DNA of 64,000 bases from Lepus europaeus (GCF_033115175.1 NC_084844.1:36551885-36615884), one strand, 5' to 3'; shown: positions 41,203-52,525, counted from the first letter of the stretch. Program-made: numbers and translations. The notes: a model not told the origin generated them from the sequence alone.

Positions 41203-41521
41203 TTTTTTTTTTAAAGATTTATTTATTTGAAAGAGTTACACAGAGGGAGAAGGGAGGCAGAGAGAGAGGTCTTCCTTCTGCTGGTTCACTCTCCAATTGG
41301 CTGCAATGGTCGGAGCTGTGCTGATCCGAAGTCAGGAGCCAGGAGTTTCTTCGGGGTCTGCCACGTGGGGGTGGGCCCAAGGACTTGGGCCATCTTCTGC
41401 TTTCCCAGGCCGTAGCAGAGAGCGGGATTGGAAGTAGACCAGCCAGGACTTGAACCGGCGCCGTATGGGATGCCGGCACTGCAGGAGGCTTCTTAACCTG
41501 CTCTGCCACAGTGCTGGCCCC
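41203..41521 (-). mobile_element. C-repeat SINE with TSD
   Basis: It has poly(T) then 'aaagatttatttatttgaaa' and ends 'gccacagtgctggcccc'. The TSD, about agccttggtgttttt, lies near 41188-41202 and 41523-41537. Confidence 0.92.
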
Positions 41522-41619
41522 AAGCCTTGGTGTTTTTATGAGCATGATTTTTTTTTTTAATATCAGGAGACATGTCTTACTTTTGTTTAAGGAGTACCTT
41601 CTTATTTTCATTTCTGTGT

Positions 41620-41911
41620 CTTTTTTTTTTTTTTAAAAGATTTATTTAATTGAAAGGCAGAGATACAGAGAAGGGAGGAGGAATAGAGAGATTTTCCATC
41701 TGCTAGTTCACTCCCCAAATGGCCAGGAGCTCCTAGGTCTCCCCTGTGAGTGCAGGGGCCCAAACATTTGGGCCATCTTCTGCTGTTTTCTCAGGTGCAT
41801 TAGCAGGGAGCTGGATCAGAAATGGAGCAGCCAGGACTCAAACTGGCCCCCATATGGGATGTTTGCACTGCAGGTAGAGGTTTAACCTTCTATGTCACAG
41901 CATCGCCCCTC
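41620..41911 (-). mobile_element. C-repeat SINE (older, shortened body)
   Basis: After 'ccccaaatggcc' the body jumps to 'aggagctcctaggtctcccc'. The head end is 'tatgtcacagcatcgcccc'. Confidence 0.87.
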
Positions 41912-42624
41912 CCCCCATTTCTACGTCTTGTTCCTAATGTCAAACATGTGGCTCATATCTTAAATTCCCACTATGCAGGTTCGTAAGAATGATACTGAAT
42001 ATAGCTCTCACAGAACTCCACTGGGTGACAGGCAGTTCTATATTTGTTAGAAGAATTTATTAGAATATAGGCAGTTGTGGGTTGTACTGAGATGTAGAAT
42101 AGACTTTTGCTCATCTTGTGTTTTTATGGAGGTTTGAGGATTTGAAAGGATACCCACAGTTTCTACTTTAACTTCTACCTCTTGTGGTCCTGGCAAGGGA
42201 TAAGCTGAGCTGAAAGGTAGGCCTTATTTATCTTAGTATGCTGAATCCCTGTGTCTGAAATACAGTAATGTTTATGAATTTTCTTATGCAAGTGAAAACA
42301 TGACAGGTGGAGTTTTGAGATTTTCAAATTACTCCATTCTTCACCATTATCTCCTTAGTTTTTGAAAAACACTTATTTTCCTCAATTTTTGCCAGAGCTA
42401 ATTTGACGTTAGTGTTGTAAACCTTTCCTAAAGGCTATATATATTTTTCTAGTACATAAATACTTATGAGAAAGCAAGAAGAAAAATATGAGCTATGGTT
42501 GTAATAAGAATACAAATATAGTTTTCTCATGAACAGTACTGTATTTTCAGCTATATGTCTTATCAAGGTCATTGTAAGGAGTTTCTGAAATACTTTATGT
42601 GGGGGCAAACATTTTGCCTGTTAG
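41912..42624. other. Intronic unique sequence
   Basis: This is about 700 bases of AT-rich sequence with no recognised repeat, exon or RNA gene. Confidence 0.4.
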
Positions 42625-42887
42625 GCATTTGGCCTAGCAATTAGGGTGTTTGGATTCCACATTTGAGTGCCTGGGTTCATTCAGTTCCTAGCCCTGACTC
42701 CTGATCTACCTCCCCGCTAATGCTGGAGGCAGCAGTGATGGCTCAGGTGACTGGATTCCTGCTGCCACTTGGGGGACTTGGATTGAGTTTCTAGCACTGG
42801 GCTTCAGCCTTGGCTTGGCCCTGGTTGCTGGAGGCATTTGAAGGTGAACCAGATGATGGGGGCTGTCTTTCTTCAGTCTGTCTGCCT

Positions 42888-42923
<36 letters not shown>

Positions 42924-42925
42924 AG
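42625..42925 (+). mobile_element. Old C-repeat SINE with microsatellite tail
   Basis: It runs from 'catttggcctagcaattagg' to 'ctgtctgcctcatacataca'. The tail has become (CATA)4(CA)10. Confidence 0.82.
42889..42922. repeat. (CATA)n(CA)n microsatellite
   Basis: It comprises four CATA units followed by about ten CA units at the tail of a SINE. Confidence 0.95.
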
Positions 42926-42936
42926 CAGGCAGACAG

Positions 42937-43162
42937 ACATTTGACCTAGTAGTTAAACCACTGCTCTCTATATTTGAGTGCCTGTTTCAAGTTCCATCTC
43001 TGTTTCATATCTAGCTTCCTGCTAATATGTACTTTGGGAAGCAGCAACTGATGGCTCAAGTTCTTGGGTTCCTGCAACTTTGTGGGAGACCTGGATTGAG
43101 TTCCTGGCTTTGGCTTGACCCAGCCCTGGCTAGACATTTGGAGAGTGAATTAGCAGATGGGA
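42937..43162 (+). mobile_element. Old C-repeat SINE cut by an antisense copy
   Basis: It runs from 'catttgacctagtagttaaa' to 'agtgaattagcagatgggaa', after which an antisense SINE is inserted. The remnant 'cttgttcccaagtaaattat' after 43515 is its tail. Confidence 0.8.
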
Positions 43163-43171
43163 ACGTGTACT

Positions 43172-43506
43172 TTTTTTTTTTTTTTTTTAAAGATTTATTT
43201 ATTTGAAAGAGTTACACACAGAGAGGAGAGGGAGAGGGAGAGAGAGGTCTTCCATCCGATGGTTCACTCCCCAATTGGCCACAACAGCCGGGGCTGCACC
43301 GATCCGAAGCCAGGAACCAGGAGCTTCTTCCGGGTCTCCCACACAGCTGCAGGGGACCAAGGACTTGGGCCATCTTCTACTGCTTTCCCAGGCCATAGCA
43401 GAGAGCTGGATGGGAAGTGGAGCAGCTGGGTCTTGAACCGGCGCCCATATGGGGTGCTGGAGCTTCAGGCCAGGGCGTTAATCCACGGTGCCACAGCACC
43501 GGCCCC
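43172..43506 (-). mobile_element. C-repeat SINE with 9-bp TSD
   Basis: The TSD acgtgtact lies at 43163-43171 and 43507-43515. The head variant is 'gcttcaggccagggcgttaa'. Confidence 0.94.
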
Positions 43507-43572
43507 ACGTGTACTGTCTTGTTCCCAAGTAAATTATTGAAAAAAAAAAATATATATATTTTTAAATGTTGA

Positions 43573-43870
43573 GGGCAGGTGTTTGGTGCAGCCATGAAAA
43601 TGCTGCTTGGGATGCCTGCATCCAATATTGGAGTGCCTGGTTCAGGTTTTAGATCTACTTCCTATTCCAGCTTCCTGCTAATGCAGGAGGCAGCAGGTGA
43701 TATCGTTAGTACTTGGGTTCCTGCCCAAGTACTTTAGATCTAAACTGAGTCTGGTGTCTGGTTTCAGCCTGCCTAGTGCTGGCTGTTGTACATATTTAGG
43801 GAGTGAACCAGCAAATGGAAGATCTCTTTGTCTGTCTGTCTCTGTCTTTTGAGTAAGTAAAAATAAATGG
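43573..43870 (+). mobile_element. Old C-repeat SINE
   Basis: It runs from 'gggcaggtgtttggtgcagc' to 'tgagtaagtaaaaataaatg'. Confidence 0.82.
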
Positions 43871-43929
43871 GTGAAAATTAAAGTATTACATGTGAATTTT
43901 TGTATGATCTTCACAAACTTAGCTGTGTA

Positions 43930-44910
43930 TATACTTCTAGTTTCCCCAGTTTATTATTGTAAAATGTATATAATATGTTCATCATTTTAATTAAATGTCT
44001 AATTAATACCATTAAGTACATTTATAGTATATTGTGAAGCCATTACCACTGTTAGTTTCCAGAACTTGTTCACTATTCCACATAGAAACTCTGTACTCAT
44101 TAAATAATAATTCCCAATCCTCTTTCCTCCAGTCTCTGGTAACCTTTATTCTACTTTTTGTCTCTATAAATTTGCCTTTATAGGTACATATAAATGGAGT
44201 AAAGTCTTATTTTACTTAGGATAATGTTTTCAAGTTTCATTCATGTCATAGCATATAGAAGAATTTCATTCCTTTTTATGACTGAGTGAAATAAACATGC
44301 TACATTTTGTTTAACCATTCTGTTGATGGGGCATTTGGATTATTTTAATCTTCTAGAAATTGTGAATAGTGCTGTAGTGAACACTGGGTACAAGTATCTA
44401 TTCAAAACCATGTTTTCAGTTCTTTTGGGTGTATCTAGAGGAGTGGAATTGCCAAGTCATGGCAACTCTGTGTTTAACTTTTGGAAGAACTGCTAAACTG
44501 GTTTGCACAGTGACTGCCCTATTTCATGTTCCCATCAGCAGTATACAAGGGTTCTAGTTCATTGTCTTATTTTACTCTATCCAATGCTGCTGCTTTTTTT
44601 TTTTTTTTTTCCAAATGACTTCTAATGGGTGTAAAGTGGTATCAGTAAAATTGTAACTTTAATTTATAGTTCCCTTGGTGGCTAGTTGAGCATTATCATG
44701 TGTTTATTGCTCATTTGTGTAGCATCTTTGGAGAAATGTTTATCTAAGTCCTTTGACTATTTTTGAATTTCAATGTATGGGTTACTTTATTGAATTACAG
44801 TTCTTTATTCTGAATATTAATTCTGTATCAGATATTGATTTTCAAATATTTTCTCCCATTGTGTGGATTGTCTTTGACACTTTAGATAGTATCTTTTGAT
44901 GCTTAAAAGG
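43930..44910 (-). mobile_element. Ancient L1M 3' region (about 1 kb)
   Basis: Antisense L1 landmarks follow in order: 'gaaactctgtactcattaaa', 'tctgttgatggggcatttgg', 'aattgtgaatagtgctgtag', 'tggaattgccaagtcatggc', 'ttctaatgggtgtaaagtgg', 'tttggagaaatgtttatcta' and 'attttctcccattgtgtgga'. This is the longest L1 piece in the window and has no open frame. Confidence 0.88.
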
Positions 44911-44929
44911 TTTATATGTTTTTTCAAAT

Positions 44930-45520
44930 TTTGTTTATTTGAGAGGCAGAGAGACAGAAACTGAGCTTCCATCCACTGATTCACCTGCAAATTATGCAGT
45001 GGCCTGGCTGGGCCAGGTCTAAAGCCAGGAGCTGGGAACTTAATCCAGGTCTCCCACATGGTTGTTGAAACCCTGCCTCTTAGGATTTACATTAGTAGGA
45101 AGCTGGGGTCAGGAGCCAGAGCAGGGTATCCAGCTTTGATACTCTAGTGTAGATGATGCAGAACACAGCTATCTTTTTTTTTTTAAGATATATTTGTTTG
45201 AAAGACAGAGCTACAGAGAGATCTTCCATCCACTGGTTCATTTCCCAAGTGGCGTCAATGGCTGTGGCTGGCCCAGCCTGAAGCCAGGAGCTTCATCCTG
45301 GTCTCCCACGTTGAGTGACAGGGGCCCAAAGACTTGAGCCATTCTTCCACAGCCTTCCCAGCTGCATTAGCAAGGAGCTGGATTAGAAGTGGAGCAGCTG
45401 GATCTTAAACATGGACTGTATGGGAATGCCAGCATTGCAGATGCTGGCTTTTATCTGACTCTGCCACAGTGCTAGCCCTTAGAACATGGGTGTCTTAACC
45501 ACAGGCTAAATGCCTGCTGT
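44930..45520 (-). mobile_element. Old C-repeat SINE split by another antisense C-repeat
   Basis: The outer part (44930-45171) lacks part of the GA block. The remainder after 45481 reads 'cacaggctaaatgcctgc', its head. Confidence 0.75.
45172..45480 (-). mobile_element. C-repeat SINE nested, same orientation
   Basis: It has poly(T), 'aagatatatttgtttgaaag', and ends 'gccacagtgctagccctta'. Confidence 0.87.
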
Positions 45521-45537
45521 AAAAGTTTTGAATTTTG

Positions 45538-45858
45538 GGGCCGGCGCTGTGGTATAGTGGGTAAAGTTGCCTCCTGAAATGCCAGCATCCCATATGGGTG
45601 CTGGTTTGAGTCCTGGCTGCTCCACTCTGATCCAACTCTCTGCCAGTGAGCCTGGGAAAGCAGCAGAGGATGGTTCAAGTCTTGGGGGCCCTGAACCCAC
45701 GTGGGAGACTCTGGAGAAGGTCTTGGCTCCTGGCTTTGGCTTGGCCCTGCACTGACTGTTGGGCCGTTTGGGAAGTGAACCAGTGGATGAAAGACCTCTA
45801 TCTTTCCTTTCTCTGTGTAACTCTGCCTTTCAAATAAAAAAATAAACCTTTTAAAAAA
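45538..45858 (+). mobile_element. C-repeat SINE
   Basis: It runs from 'ggggccggcgctgtggtata' to 'tttcaaataaaaaaataaac'. Confidence 0.92.
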
Positions 45859-46254
45859 TGAGAAATACCTTATGTCTTTATGAACCTTAATGTTTCTTAA
45901 CCCAATTGCTGTTGGGATTTAAGGCTTATTTGTTATGTGTACTGATGGAGTACAGACCTGTAGAGAGTAATTAGTGATGTAAATAACTTTTTTTTTTTTT
46001 TTTTTTAAATATCTCTGGCTGTTGTACAGATCCTTTTACTGAAGGCTCTGGTGAATTGTTTTACCTTTCTATTTGTAGGCCACTGTTCTAAAAATATTCT
46101 GTTTTAATGGTCATGTATATATTAATAGTTGAGGTTAAGGGGGTAGCAAATACTGTGAAAGTTTACTTTAGGTATGTAAACTTGCAAATGTGTCCCTTTT
46201 CATATCATCACTTTATTAGGCAATGCAAATTTTGTACATCTGTTTTCAGTTTTT
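45859..46254. other. Intronic unique sequence
   Basis: It is AT-rich with a T18 run at 45989-46006; nothing is recognised. Confidence 0.4.
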
Positions 46255-46360
46255 GTTTTTAAAGGATTTATTTATTTGACAGAGTGATGGAGTGGTGGGA
46301 GTAGGGGAAAAGAGAAAGATCTTTCATTGGCAGGTCTCCTATGTGGGAAACCCAGTGATT
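46255..46360 (-). mobile_element. C-repeat tail fragment
   Basis: 'aaaggatttatttatttgac' and a degenerate GA block are followed by 'ggtctcctatgtgggaaacc'. The head is missing. Confidence 0.65.
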
Positions 46361-46482
46361 TCTCAGGCTTTATCTGTATCATTGGTACACATCAGGTGTT
46401 CGTGTATGTGTTTGGTTCTGTAGGGCAAGTTCTAACATTGTGCTGAGTGGTTTGTGACGCCTTATAGATAGATGTCCCTTTA

Positions 46483-46800
46483 TTTATTTATTCATTTAAA
46501 TTCGACAGAGATATAGACTGTGAGAGAGAGAGACAGAGAGAAATCTTCCTTCCGTTGGTTCACTCCCCAAATGGCCGCCACGGCTGGCGCTGCGCGATCT
46601 GAAGCCAGGAGCCCGGTGCTTCTTTCTGGTCTCCCATGCGGGTGCAGGGCCCAAGCACTTGGGCCATCCTCCACTGCCCTCCCGGGCCACAGCAGAGAGC
46701 TGGACTGGAAGAGGAGCAGCCAGGACTAGAACCTGGCGCCCATATGGGATGCCGGCGCCACAGGCAGAGGATTAACCAAGTGAGCCACGGTGCCGGCCTC
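46483..46800 (-). mobile_element. Young-type C-repeat SINE with 13-bp TSD
   Basis: The TSD agatgt(c/t)ccttta lies at 46470-46482 and 46801-46813. The element ends 'gagccacggtgccggcctc'. Confidence 0.93.
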
Positions 46801-46920
46801 AGATGTTCCTTTAAATCTGGGGTGGGAGTATCTGGCCACTGGCCATAGAAGGCCTGTGAAATCATTTGGTCTGGCTCTGTAAGGGCTATTGCAGAATTCA
46901 GTAAATCTGTAACAGGCTAA

Positions 46921-47240
46921 TTTTTTAAAAAAATGTTTATTTATTTTTATTATTTGAAAGTCAGTTACACAGAGAGAGGAGAGAGAGGGAGAGGTCTTCC
47001 ATTTGATGGTTCATTCTCCAACTGGAGCTGCGCTGATCCAAAGCCAGGAGCCAGGAGCTTCTTCCGGGTCTCCCACACGGGTGCAGGGGCCCAAGGACTT
47101 GTGCCATCTTGTTCTGCTTTCTCAGGCCATAGCAGAGAGCTGGATTGGAAGTAGAGCAGTCCAGACTTGAAACAGTGCCCATATGGGATGCTAGTGCTTC
47201 AGGCCAGGGCGTTAACCTGCTGCGCCACAGTGCCGGCCCC
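46921..47240 (-). mobile_element. C-repeat SINE
   Basis: The tail is 'aaaaaaatgtttatttattt', the head variant 'gcttcaggccagggcgttaa', and the end 'cgccacagtgccggcccc'. A TSD resembling aggc(t/c)aattttt flanks it. Confidence 0.92.
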
Positions 47241-47447
47241 CAGGCCAATTTTTAAGTTGATAATTTTGTTTAGCCCATGAATGATGTCGTAAGTATCCAG
47301 ATGGTCCTTGGCACAAAAAGAGCTCCCCAACCTGCAAATGTTTAATAATAATGAGGTTAAGATGCCTGAGATGGAGAATAAATTTGTATTATATATAGTA
47401 AATTCTTGATTTGCACAGTAGTATAGATTTATAAAAATGACCTTGCA

Positions 47448-47771
47448 GGGCGGTGCCGCGGCTCACTGGGCTAATCCTCCACCTGCGGCACCGGCACCCC
47501 GGGTTCTAGTCCCAGTTGGGGCGCCGGTTCTGTCCTGGTTGCTCCTCTTCCAGTCCAGCTCTCTGCTGTGGCCCAGGGAGGCAGTGGAGGATGGCCCAAG
47601 TGCTTGGGCCCTGCACCCGCATGGGAGACTAGGAGAAGCACCTGGCTCCTTGCTTTGGATTGGTGCAGCACGCCGGCCGTAGCGGCCATTTGGGGAGTGA
47701 ACCAACAGAAGGAAGACCTTTCTGTCTGTCTGTCTGTCTCTCTCTCTAATTCTGCCTGTCCAAAAAAAAAA
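47448..47771 (+). mobile_element. Young C-repeat SINE with 9-bp TSD
   Basis: The TSD gaccttgca lies at 47439-47447 and 47772-47780. The 3' end is 'attctgcctgtccaaaaaaa', with a (CTGT)n stretch just before it. Confidence 0.95.
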
Positions 47772-47975
47772 GACCTTGCAAGCTGGGTCTGTTCAGTGAT
47801 TGTAATAAGTTAATGGGAAAAATTGATTGGTTTATGTGACCTTTAAAAGTTTTTGTCAAAACATTTAAAACTATCTTACAGGAAAATGTAAAAAATTAAA
47901 CTAATACTTAATACATTGTAATTTAAAATAGCAGAATTAAATTTTTTATTTTTTAATCAAAAGTAGTTTGAACAG

Positions 47976-48641
47976 GGGTGAGCATTGTGGCATAGTGGGT
48001 AAAGCCACCACCCAGGACACTGGCATCCCATATGGGTTCTGGTTTGTGTCCTGGCTGCTCTACTTCTGATCCAGCTTCCTGCTAATGGCCTTGGAAAAGC
48101 AGCGGAAGATGGGCCAAGTTTTTGAAGCCCCTGCACCCTTGTGGGCGACACAGAAGAAGCTGCTGGCTCCTGGCTTCAGCATGGCCTAGTTCTAGCCTTT
48201 GTGGTCATCTGGGGAATGAATCAGCAGATGGAAGATCTTTCTGTTCTTGCTATAACGCTTACCTTTGAAATAAATAAATCTTTTTTTTTTTTTTTTTTTT
48301 GACAGGCAGAGTGGACAGTGAGAGAGAGACAGAGAGAAAGGTCTTCCTTTGCCGTTGGTTCACCCTCCAATGGCCGCCGCGGTAGGTGCGCTGCGGCTGG
48401 CGCACCGCGCTGATCCGATGGCAGGAGCCAGGTGCTTCTCCTGGTATCCCATGGGGTGCAGGGCCCAAACACTTGGGCCATCCTCCACTGCACTCCCTGG
48501 CCACAGCAGAGAGCTGGCCTGGAAGAGGGGCAACCGGGACAGAATCCAGTGCCCTGACCGGGACTAGAACCCGGTGTGCCGGCGCCGCAAGGCAGAGGAT
48601 TAGCCTAGTGAGCCGCGGCGCCAGCTTAAATTTTTTTTTTT
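47976..48641 (+). mobile_element. C-repeat SINE with 16-bp TSD, tail interrupted by a young antisense SINE
   Basis: The body runs from 'ggggtgagcattgtggcata' to 'gaaataaataaatc' at 48280 and resumes at about 48628. The TSD aaagtagtttgaacag lies at 47960-47975 and 48642-48657 and encloses both elements. Confidence 0.95.
48281..48627 (-). mobile_element. Young C-repeat SINE inside the tail of a + strand copy
   Basis: It has poly(T), 'gacaggcagagtggacagtg', and ends 'agccgcggcgccagctt'. Together with 47976-48280 it makes an inverted pair in USP32 intron 1. Confidence 0.95.
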
Positions 48642-48657
48642 AAAGTAGTTTGAACAG

Positions 48658-49014
48658 TACTTGCCTTCCTGTTGTATATTATAAAATAATATAGTTTGAG
48701 AATTTTTTCTATCTATGCCTTGGTGGGTTGTCATACTGCTTTCTAAGTTTAGGTCAACTTCAAACATCTTCTATTTTGTGCTTTTGATATTGTGAAATAT
48801 CTTAGAGAGTTTCTTTAATGTGCAGATATTTTTTTTGCCAGTGTCTACTCCTGTGGTCATCTTCCATCATTTGTCATCACCACTTTCTTCTTTTGTGTCT
48901 GGAAGTTCAGTTTTCAGTATGTTCCTTGGCTGAATTCTAGCCTCTTGAAAGGCAGCAGTTCAACATTCTCATGGTCAGTTGTTTCTTTTTAAATTTCCAT
49001 TTATGTTTAACCTA
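48658..49014. other. Intronic unique sequence
   Basis: Nothing recognisable; T-rich. Confidence 0.35.
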
Positions 49015-49258
49015 AATTTAGCAATGGCCTGAGTCTGGAGTGGGGCCAAAGTCCAGAAGATCCAGGAACTCAATCCAGGTCTTTCATATGGGTGACAGTG
49101 ACCCAAATACTTGATCTGTCATCACTTGTAGCTTCTCAGAGTGTACGTTAGCAGGAAGTTGGAATTGGGAGTGGAGCTTTGGCTCAAACCCAGGCACTCC
49201 GAAATAGACACAGGTATTCCAAGTGGCTGCCTAACTGGTTTGCCAAATCACCTACTCT
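49015..49258 (-). mobile_element. Old C-repeat SINE (tail lost)
   Basis: It runs from 'gcaatggcctgagtctggag' through 'ctcaatccaggtctttcata' to the head 'tttgccaaatcacctactct'. Confidence 0.75.
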
Positions 49259-49529
49259 CAGATCACTTTTTGAGGATAGCTGAATGTTGATTTTACTGAA
49301 TGTTTATCAGCATTTAGTATTATTGTTTGCAAAAAATAATTCTTTAGTAATTGAATGCTCTGTAAGGGCCAATTATTTTAATTTGTACTTTCTGGGTTAC
49401 TGTCAAGGTGGAACCTTTCCCCACATTTTTGATAGTTGTATTTCTTCATTGTTTCATTGTCCTTGACCTTTGCTGCTGTTTATCATCATTTTTACTTCTT
49501 AAAGTTTTTTAAAAAAATTATAGAATTTT

Positions 49530-50400
49530 TAATAATTCTTTGAATGTTAACCATTTCACAATATGCTGCAAATACCTTCTCAAATTGTATTATTGCTGTT
49601 TTTTATTTTACTATTTTTAATGTGCATGAATTAAGCATTTGTATACATTCAGATCAGTTAACTTTTTAAGTCTGAAGTTTCACATTTTTGCTAAGTCTGT
49701 AATTCATGACTTCATCTTTTTAGTGTTTACCTTTTTTTTTATTTATCTGAAATTTATCTTGAAGTGTGGTAAAAAGTTAGGATCTAAATTTATGTGTTTT
49801 TTTTAAAAATTTTTTTTCAAGATTTGCTTATTTGTTTGAAAGAGTTAGATACAGAGGGGAAGAGACAGAGACAGAGAGAGGGGTCTTCCATCTGCTGGTT
49901 TACTCCCCAGTTGGCTGCAACAGCTGGGGCTGGGCCAGACTGAAGCCAGGATTCTGGAGCTTTTTCCAGATCTCCATGTGTGTGCAGGGGCCCAAGCATT
50001 TGGGCCACCTTGCACTGCTTTCTCAGGCACATTAGCAGGAAATTGGATTGGAAGTGGAGCAGCTGGGTCTTGAACCAGCTCCCATATGTGATGCTGGCAT
50101 TGCAAATGGCACTTTATGTAATGCTATGCCATAATGCTAGTATTTTTTAAAAAGTTTCTTTACTGTTTGCAGCTAGTCCAATAGGAGCCAGGAATTTTCA
50201 TTCTTAGCTTGAAAAAATCTTTTAAAAATAGTGTATGTATGTGTAGTAATTCCTATTCTGCCTTCTAAATTGTTGGAATTACTCCTCCATGTAGTCTTTC
50301 ATCACAAACCTGTGTATTTTCTCAGAAAAAATTGAATTGCATCATATGAAGTCTAGACTTCCTTATTTTAAATTATTTTGTTCTGTTTTGGTTGTTTGGG
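49530..50400 (-). mobile_element. Probable ancient L1 fragment, split by a C-repeat
   Basis: 'aatttatcttgaagtgtggt' plus 'gttaggatctaaatttatgt', continuing after the SINE with 'ttgcagctagtccaatagga', follows the antisense L1M ORF2 region. Confidence 0.5.
49805..50140 (-). mobile_element. C-repeat SINE inside L1
   Basis: It runs from 'tttttcaagatttgcttatt' to 'tatgccataatgctagta'. Confidence 0.87.
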
Positions 50401-50612
50401 AACTGTTGTGAACTTCTGCTTTTATGTAATATAACTTAAGAATGTTGTCATCTTGTAGTTGTATATAGAACCATGTATGGTTATTAGGAAATTGCTGACA
50501 ACTATGAAGTGCTTACTGTGTAGTAAAGAAAATAAACTCCTAGACTTACTTTGTGTTTATTATTGTTTGATGTTCAAATTTAATTTTTGGTTTCATTCTC
50601 ATATATGATTTT

Positions 50613-50924
50613 AATTTTTTTTAAAGATTTATTTATTTGAAAGGCAGCATTACGGAGAGGCGGAGGCAGAGAGAGAGAGAGAGAGAGGTCTTCCATCCAC
50701 TTGTTCACTTTCCAAATGGCCGCAATAGTCAGAGCTGCGCCGAGCCAAAGCTAGGAGCTTCTTCCAGGTCTCCCTGGTGGGTGCAGGAGCCCAAGGACTT
50801 GGGCCATCCTCCAGTGCTTTCCTAGGCCATAGCAAAGAGCTGGATTGGAAGTGGAGCAGCTGGGACATATGGGATGCCGGCACTGCAGGTGGCGGCTTTA
50901 CTGGCTATGCCACAGCGAAGGCCC
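50613..50924 (-). mobile_element. C-repeat SINE
   Basis: It has 'taaagatttatttatttgaa', a (GA)n block, and ends 'tgccacagcgaaggccc'. A short deletion after 'cagctgggac' removes the B-box half. Confidence 0.9.
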
Positions 50925-50942
50925 TCCCTTGACTTTTACTTA

Positions 50943-51055
50943 TGGAGTAAAAGAATTTACATAATTGGATTAAAAAGCAATCTAATGTTTATGTAACTAT
51001 TGAGTTAAAGAGATTTAAATTATTGGGATTAAAAGCAATCAGGTTTATATAATTT
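50943..51055. repeat. Imperfect 57-bp tandem repeat, two units
   Basis: Unit 1, from 'ggagtaaaagaatttacata', and unit 2, from 'tgagttaaagagatttaaat', align along their lengths, both containing 'gattaaaa(a)gcaatc'. Confidence 0.7.
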
Positions 51056-51697
51056 GTTTTTTTTTTAATTGAAATTAAGATAAATAACACTTCCAGTTCT
51101 GTAGATAGCCTGAGTCATTCATTGTCTAACTGCTGTATTTCTCTTGCAGCATGAGGAACGGAGTTAATATATCATGAAACAGGATGAAGTTGGTTTGGTG
51201 AATTTTTACTTATTGACGGTGCCTGAATTTTCTTTTTTTTTTTTTTTAAAAAGAAATATCTGTTAAAATATCTGTTAAAATAGATACTTCATCAGGTTAC
51301 TTTGAAGCTGACAGTTTGCAGAAATTTGGATTCAAGGTCATGTTCTTTTTGATAGCTTTGTTCTGTTTTTTCTCTTAAATATATGTTCTGTGTTTTTTTA
51401 TGTTTTAATAAGGCTATATATAAATTTTATTTATAAAAATTTTCTTTCAGTGAATCCTTTTAGTAATGTTTTTCTAACGAGTTCATAACTATTACCATGA
51501 AGTCACAGTATAGATGCTGAAAGAAGTAATAAAATTTTTGAACTTTACTAGGACAAGAATTCCTTGGGGGAAATATTCGTTGGATGATTCTTTAGTTACA
51601 GATTAATTAGCTTGAAAGTTAAATTCAACTCTAAAACCCTCATTTTTTGAAGAAATAAATGTTTATGAAATTAGATTAGCTGAATAATTACAATTTT
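51056..51697. other. Intronic unique sequence with a candidate 3' splice site
   Basis: This AT-rich stretch contains 'ctaactgctgtatttctctt' followed by GCAG at 51146-51149, a good branch point-pyrimidine-AG arrangement. No conserved coding frame follows. A local repeat, 'aaatatctgtta', occurs twice near 51255-51282. Confidence 0.4.
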
Positions 51698-52358
51698 TTA
51701 AGAGATTATTTATTTGAAAGACAGTGTTTGAGGCCGGCGCCGTGGCTTAACAGGCTAATCCTCCGCCTTGCGGCGCCGGCACACCAGGTTCTAGTCCCGG
51801 TTGGGGCGCCGGACTCTATCCCGGTTGCCCCTCTTCCAGGCCAGCTCTCTGCTATGGCCCAGGGAGGCAGTGGAGGATGGCCCAAGTCCTTGGGCCCTGC
51901 ACCCGCAAGGGAGACCAGGAGAAGCACCTGGCTCCTGGCTACGGATCAGCGAGATGCGCCGGCCGCAGCGGCCATTGGAGGGTGAACCAACGGCTAAAAG
52001 GAAGACCTTCCTCTCTGTCTCTTTCTCTCACTATCCACTCAGCCTGTAAAAAATAAATAAATAAATCTTTAAAAAAAAAAAAAAAAGACAGTGTTTGAGA
52101 GAGAGAGATATCTTCCATCTACTGTTTCACTCCCCAGATAACCACAATGGTCAAGGCTGGGCCAGACCGAAACCAGGAGCTTCATCTAGGTCTTCCCCGT
52201 GGGTGCAGAGTCCTAAGGACTTGGACTATCTTTGCTTTCCCAGAGGCATTAACAGGGAGCTGGATCAGAAGTGGAGCAGCCAGGACTCAAATTAGCACTC
52301 ATATGGGCTGCCGGCATGGCCAGCAGTGGCTTAATATACTATACCACTATGCTGGCCC
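51698..52358 (-). mobile_element. C-repeat SINE split by a young + strand SINE
   Basis: Only the tail side (51698-51732) lies left of the inserted element. The GA block, body and head (52085-52358, ending 'taccactatgctggccc') lie right. Confidence 0.92.
51733..52084 (+). mobile_element. Young C-repeat SINE with 15-bp TSD and a hybrid tail
   Basis: The TSD aagacagtgtttgag lies at 51718-51732 and 52085-52099. After the young-type end 'ccactcagcctgtaaaaaat', the tail carries 'aaataaataaatctttaaaa', which is typical of the older subfamilies. Confidence 0.96.
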
Positions 52359-52525
52359 AGAATATTTCTTCATTTAAACAAACTTTCACTTGATGAAATA
52401 ACTTTGTGTTCATTTTTTTGTACCATAAATCGATAAAAGCTGTTTACCTGACTCTTTAGTGTTCAGTAATGATTCTTTTCTTGTGAGTGAACTGTTGGTA
52501 TGTCGCTATCTATGCCAATGGTTAT
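52359..52525. other. Intronic unique sequence
   Basis: Unremarkable AT-rich DNA that forms the left flank of the tRNA-half insertion. Confidence 0.4.
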
